Made by a program: the position numbers and the translations under genes
The notes under the pieces: generated by a model
Told to the model about the DNA's origin: nothing
What the model saw: only the letters and a program-made list of their open reading frames with translations
Database searches by the model: none
DNA from: Lachnospiraceae bacterium
GTDB lineage: Bacteria > Bacillota > Clostridia > Lachnospirales > Lachnospiraceae
NCBI GenBank assembly: GCA_900771995.1
Contig: CAAGQC010000086.1
Span: 1 to 17,378, forward strand
Length of the DNA stretch: 17,378 bases
Direction of reading: 5' to 3'
In this document: piece by piece, positions 14,556 to 17,378 of the stretch
Numbering within the stretch: position 1 is the first letter of the stretch
Layout: each line of letters begins with the position of its first letter

Positions 14556-15740
14556 ATGAGCAAAGGACGTTACGGAATCCACGGAGGACAATATATCTCC
14601 GAGACATTGATGAATGAACTGATCCATCTGGAGGAGTGCTACGAGCATTATAAGAAGGATCCGGAATTCAATGCGGAATTGAACAAACTGCTGAATGAAT
14701 ACGCGGGACGCCCCTCTCTGCTGTACTATGCGGAGAAGATGACGAAGGACCTGGGCGGCGCGAAGATCTATCTCAAGAGAGAGGATCTGAACCACACCGG
14801 TTCCCACAAGATCAATAATGCACTGGGACAGGCACTGCTGGCCAAGAAGATGGGCAAGACCCGTCTGATCGCAGAGACCGGTGCCGGACAGCACGGTGTG
14901 GCGACTGCAACGGCAGCAGCATTCTTAGGGATGGAATGTGAGATCTTCATGGGAAAAGAGGATACCGACAGACAGGCATTGAACGTCTATCGTATGGAAC
15001 TTCTGGGAGCCAGGGTACATCCTGTGACTTCCGGCACCATGACCTTAAAGGATGCCGTCAATGAGACCATGAGAGAATGGTCCAACCGTGTGGCGGACAC
15101 CCATTATGTACTGGGATCCGTTATGGGCCCCCATCCCTTCCCTATGATCGTAAGAGATTTTCAGAGTGTCATCAGTGAAGAGGCAAAAGAACAGATCCTG
15201 AAAGCAGAAGGAAAGCTTCCGGCAGCTGTGGTGGCCTGCGTGGGCGGCGGCAGCAATGCCATGGGTGCATTTTATAACTTTATTGAGGACAAGGACGTGG
15301 AACTCATCGGCTGTGAGGCAGCAGGCAAGGGTGTGGATACGGCACTGACCGCCGCTACCATTGCTACCGGATCCCTGGGAATCTTCCACGGCATGAAATC
15401 TTATTTCTGCCAGGACGAATACGGCCAGATCGCTCCCGTATATTCCATTTCCGCAGGACTGGATTATCCCGGCATCGGACCGGAGCATGCTTATCTGCAT
15501 GACATCGGCAGAGCACAGTATGTGCCCATCACGGATGACGAGGCCGTGGATGCTTTTGAATATCTGGCAAGAACCGAGGGCATTATCTGCGCCATCGAGA
15601 GTGCCCATGCAGTAGCACAGGTGCGCAAGATCGCGAAGAATTACAGCCCGGATCAGAGCATTATCGTATGCCTGTCCGGCAGAGGAGACAAGGATGTGGC
15701 TGCCATCGCAAGATACCGCGGCGTGGATATTCATGACTGA
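14556..15740 (+). CDS. trpB: Tryptophan synthase beta chain
   Basis: A 394-residue PLP enzyme that joins indole to serine, working with TrpA in an alpha2-beta2 complex. PLP is held by K85 in HTGSHKINN, catalytic E107 is in AETGAGQHG, the phosphate-binding loop is GGGSNAMG (230-237), and CLSGRGDKD lies near the C-terminus. The length and the GRYGIHGGQYI opening fit the classical TrpB1 type that pairs with TrpA, not TrpB2. AGAGGAG lies just before the ATG, 46 nt after trpF. Nothing is missing. Confidence 0.98.
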   Translation: MSKGRYGIHGGQYISETLMNELIHLEECYEHYKKDPEFNAELNKLLNEYAGRPSLLYYAEKMTKDLGGAKIYLKREDLNHTGSHKINNALGQALLAKKMGKTRLIAETGAGQHGVATATAAAFLGMECEIFMGKEDTDRQALNVYRMELLGARVHPVTSGTMTLKDAVNETMREWSNRVADTHYVLGSVMGPHPFPMIVRDFQSVISEEAKEQILKAEGKLPAAVVACVGGGSNAMGAFYNFIEDKDVELIGCEAAGKGVDTALTAATIATGSLGIFHGMKSYFCQDEYGQIAPVYSISAGLDYPGIGPEHAYLHDIGRAQYVPITDDEAVDAFEYLARTEGIICAIESAHAVAQVRKIAKNYSPDQSIIVCLSGRGDKDVAAIARYRGVDIHD

Positions 15741-15795
15741 TGGGCCTGCAGCGATTTGTCATAGAATCAGATAAGAAGAAATGGAGACAGATACA

Positions 15796-16578
15796 ATGAG
15801 TAAATTGGAAAAAGTATTTGATACACCGAATAAAAAAGCATTCATAGGCTTCCTCACCGCAGGAGACCCGGATGCGGACAGCACGGTAAAATTCATTCTG
15901 GAGATGGAGAAAGCCGGAGCGGATCTCATAGAGATCGGTATTCCCTTTTCCGATCCCACAGCGGAAGGTGTGGTGATCCAGGAGGCCAATATCCGTTCCC
16001 TTGGCAATGGCATGACTACGGACGGTGTGTTCGACATCGTGAAAAGAGTGCGGGAGCAGTCAGAGATCCCGCTGGCATTTATGACCTATGTGAATCCGGT
16101 ATTTCATTACGGATACGAGAAATTTTTCACCAAGTGTGAGGAACTGGGCATCAGCGCCATTATCATTCCCGATGTACCTTATGAAGAGAAGGCAGAGGTG
16201 GAGGCTCCCGCCAAAGCCCATGGCGTGAAGGTAATCTCCATGATCGCACCCACCTCCGAAAGCCGCATCCGCCAGATCGCATCGGAGGCGGAAGGCTTTA
16301 TCTATGTGGTAAGCTCCATGGGTGTCACCGGTGTGCGCAGCGAGATCAAGACCGATCTGCCCGCTATTGTGGAGAGTATCCGTGCTGTGACCGATGTTCC
16401 CTGTGCCATCGGCTTCGGCATCAGCACCCCCGAGCAGGCGAAAGCCATGGCGGCTATCTCCGACGGAGCCATCGTGGGAAGCGCCATCGTGAAGATCATC
16501 GCAAAGTACGGCAGGGATGCAGCACCGTATATCGGTGAGTATGTGAAGAGCATGAAAGAAGCTGTAGCGGAAGCTTAA
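15796..16578 (+). CDS. trpA: Tryptophan synthase alpha chain
   Basis: A 260-residue TIM-barrel subunit cleaving indole-3-glycerol phosphate and passing indole to TrpB. Catalytic E46 (in LIEIGIPFSDP) matches Glu49 of the Salmonella enzyme. The second catalytic residue, Asp60 there in LADGP, is Glu57 here in PTAEGVV, and the following Pro is Val. IAPTSES, VSSMGVTGVRS and GFGISTPEQ follow as usual. GGAG (15783-15786) is 9 nt before the ATG at 15796, and the protein then begins MSKLEKVF like its relatives. An ATG at 15781 would add five residues but has only a weak AAGAAG before it. It is the last gene of the operon and a terminator follows. Confidence 0.96.
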   Translation: MSKLEKVFDTPNKKAFIGFLTAGDPDADSTVKFILEMEKAGADLIEIGIPFSDPTAEGVVIQEANIRSLGNGMTTDGVFDIVKRVREQSEIPLAFMTYVNPVFHYGYEKFFTKCEELGISAIIIPDVPYEEKAEVEAPAKAHGVKVISMIAPTSESRIRQIASEAEGFIYVVSSMGVTGVRSEIKTDLPAIVESIRAVTDVPCAIGFGISTPEQAKAMAAISDGAIVGSAIVKIIAKYGRDAAPYIGEYVKSMKEAVAEA

Positions 16579-16598
16579 AAACAATATGATATTAAAAG

Positions 16599-16631
16599 CC
16601 GGAGTAGTCGAAAAGACTGCTCCGGTTTTTT
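16599..16631 (+). terminator. Intrinsic terminator of the trp operon
   Basis: An 11-pair stem (16599-16609 with 16615-16625, one G-U) with a GAAAA loop, followed by six T (16626-16631) and preceded by an A-run. It lies 20 nt after the trpA stop. A textbook terminator. Confidence 0.96.
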
Positions 16632-16674
16632 ACACCCGAAAATAATAAAGGGGCGGGGAAATGTGAAAATGTGA

Positions 16675-16689
16675 AAATTCCTGAGAATT
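16675..16689. promoter_or_regulatory. CodY-like box upstream of yceD
   Basis: The 15-mer here matches the CodY consensus AATTTTCWGAAAATT at 12 of 15 positions and contains AATTC-N4-GAATT. It ends 13 nt before the -35 element. A two-copy 8-bp tandem repeat, ATGTGAAA (16661-16676), runs into it. No codY gene is in the window, so use by CodY is inference. Confidence 0.35.
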
Positions 16690-16702
16690 CCACAAAATCT
16701 TG

Positions 16703-16731
16703 TTGACAAACGGGTGCACCATATGTATAAT
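16703..16731 (+). promoter_or_regulatory. Consensus promoter of yceD-rpmF
   Basis: Perfect TTGACA (16703-16708), 17-nt spacer, perfect TATAAT (16726-16731). Transcription should start near 16738. The leader opens with a TGTGT/ACACA stem (16739-16743 with 16750-16754) that would sit at the 5' end of the RNA. A strong promoter suits a ribosomal-protein gene. Confidence 0.93.
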
Positions 16732-16755
16732 AAATCAGTGTGTGAATCAACACAT

Positions 16756-16794
16756 CGTAGGAGACTTGTGTTTTCTACGCAACATATTGCATAG
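16756..16794 (+). other. Leader hairpin and possible 8-codon upstream frame before yceD
   Basis: CGTAGGAGA (16756-16764) pairs with TTTTCTACG (16771-16779) through nine pairs including two G-U. The stem hides an AGGAG (16759-16763). A GTG in the loop (16768-16770) opens an eight-codon frame ending in TAG (16792-16794), which overlaps the yceD ribosome site AGGAG (16793-16797). The pieces are visible; translation of this frame is a guess, and the 4-nt spacing is short. Confidence 0.25.
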
Positions 16795-16802
16795 GAGTCG
16801 CT

Positions 16803-17327
16803 ATGTTAGTAAGTTTATCTGATGTATTAACATCCGAAGGCAAGGTAGAAACTGTTGCCATTCCGCTTGAGATGACAAGCTTTAAGAGCCGTCAGGGAGA
16901 ATTCCCCATTACGGAGAAGACACCCATTCAATTTACTTTTACCAACATCGGTGTGAACAAGGCAAAAGTAACCGGCACGGCAGAGCTTACCTTTGACACG
17001 AAATGTGACAGGTGCCTTACTGAAGTACCTACAGCAATGAAGCTTAAGTTTGACAGAATCGTTTATTCTCCGGAAGCGGAAGTAAGTGAGGAAGAAGATA
17101 CAGAGCAGAGCTTTATGGATGGATGGCAGCTGGATGTAGAGGCTTTTGTGTACGATGAAATTCTGGTGAATTGGCCGGCAAAGATCCTGTGTAAGAAAGA
17201 CTGCAAGGGTATCTGCCCTGTATGTGGTCAGAACAGGAATCTGAAGGAATGTGGTTGCGATACTTTCGTACCGGATCCTCGTATGGCAGCAATCCAAGAT
17301 ATCTTCAACGCGAATAAGGAGGTGTAA
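16803..17327 (+). CDS. yceD: YceD/DUF177 family protein
   Basis: A 174-residue protein of the YceD (DUF177) family, nearly always encoded just before rpmF and linked by earlier work to 23S rRNA accumulation or ribosome assembly. The family's CDRCL motif sits mid-protein, then an acidic stretch (EVSEEEDTEQSF) and LDVEAFVYDEILVNWP. The C-terminal CKKDCKGICPVCGQN with later CGC gives a cluster of cysteines that may bind metal. AGGAG (16793-16797) is 5 nt before the ATG. rpmF starts 3 nt after the stop and its ribosome site lies inside the end of this gene, so the two are coupled. The exact molecular role is not settled. Confidence 0.93.
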   Translation: MLVSLSDVLTSEGKVETVAIPLEMTSFKSRQGEFPITEKTPIQFTFTNIGVNKAKVTGTAELTFDTKCDRCLTEVPTAMKLKFDRIVYSPEAEVSEEEDTEQSFMDGWQLDVEAFVYDEILVNWPAKILCKKDCKGICPVCGQNRNLKECGCDTFVPDPRMAAIQDIFNANKEV

Positions 17328-17329
17328 CG

Positions 17330-17378
17330 ATGTCTATTTGTCCTAAGAATAAATCTTCCAAAGGTAGAAGAGATAAGA
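17330..17378 (+). CDS. rpmF: Ribosomal protein L32, 5' part
   Basis: Only 16 codons plus one base lie in the window, reading MSICPKNKSSKGRRDK, the recognisable start of the clostridial form of large-subunit protein L32. A textbook AAGGAGGTG (17316-17324) within the end of yceD is 5 nt before the ATG. The gene is cut by the window edge, not broken. Fatty-acid genes such as plsX often come next in this class. Confidence 0.92.
   Translation, partial: MSICPKNKSSKGRRDK

Noticed and set aside
1..17378. Mobile elements, CRISPR arrays, tRNA or rRNA genes
   Set aside because: No transposase, integrase, direct-repeat array or RNA-gene sequence was found on either strand.

Overview
The window looks like a chromosomal segment of a fermentative, low-to-moderate GC Gram-positive anaerobe of the class Clostridia, most likely a member of Lachnospiraceae. 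This rests on several things. There are strong AAGGAG-type Shine-Dalgarno sites. A phosphate acetyltransferase and acetate kinase pair lies beside a YlbM/TmcAL homologue. The phosphofructokinase is of the pyrophosphate-type sequence. Tryptophan synthesis is controlled by a T-box. The YceD-RpmF pair uses the clostridial L32 form that begins MSICPKNK. No insertion sequence, phage gene, CRISPR array, tRNA or rRNA gene was seen.

Layout. (1) 1-1627: tmcAL (tRNA-Met cytidine acetate ligase) on the minus strand, with a probable terminator at the window edge, and a divergent intergenic region holding the pta promoter and two inverted repeats. (2) 1628-4014: pta and ackA, the acetate-forming, ATP-yielding pair, closed by a terminator. 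(3) 4083-9469: a phosphofructokinase followed by a four-gene signalling cassette. The cassette is a secreted protein with two DxDxDGxxD loops, an OmpR-type response regulator, a two-TM histidine kinase, and a membrane-anchored extracytoplasmic protein. The last three junctions of this run are overlaps or very short gaps. (4) 9470-16631: a complete tryptophan operon, trpE-trpGD-trpC-trpF-trpB-trpA. It is preceded by a promoter with an internal inverted repeat, a tryptophan T-box leader (UGG specifier, UGGC acceptor-binding bulge) and a further 69-nt hairpin. It ends in a strong intrinsic terminator. (5) 16675-17378: a consensus promoter driving yceD (DUF177) and rpmF, which runs off the window.

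How the parts work together. The pta-ackA and pfk genes belong to glycolytic fermentation to acetate. The trp operon takes chorismate to tryptophan in one transcript and is read only when uncharged tRNA-Trp pairs with the leader. The two-component cassette probably reports on a cell-envelope signal, but its stimulus cannot be read from the sequence.

The most notable signals are: a long palindrome across the pta -10 element; the signalling cassette with its two unrecognised extracytoplasmic partners; the TrpG-TrpD fusion with a Shine-Dalgarno and ATG still present at the joint; a catalytic Asp-to-Glu change in TrpA; and two hairpins in the trp operon sharing a GCAA...CCGAAGG...TTGC plan. I found no clear wholly new system. 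The signalling cassette and the hairpin pair are the best candidates for something undescribed.
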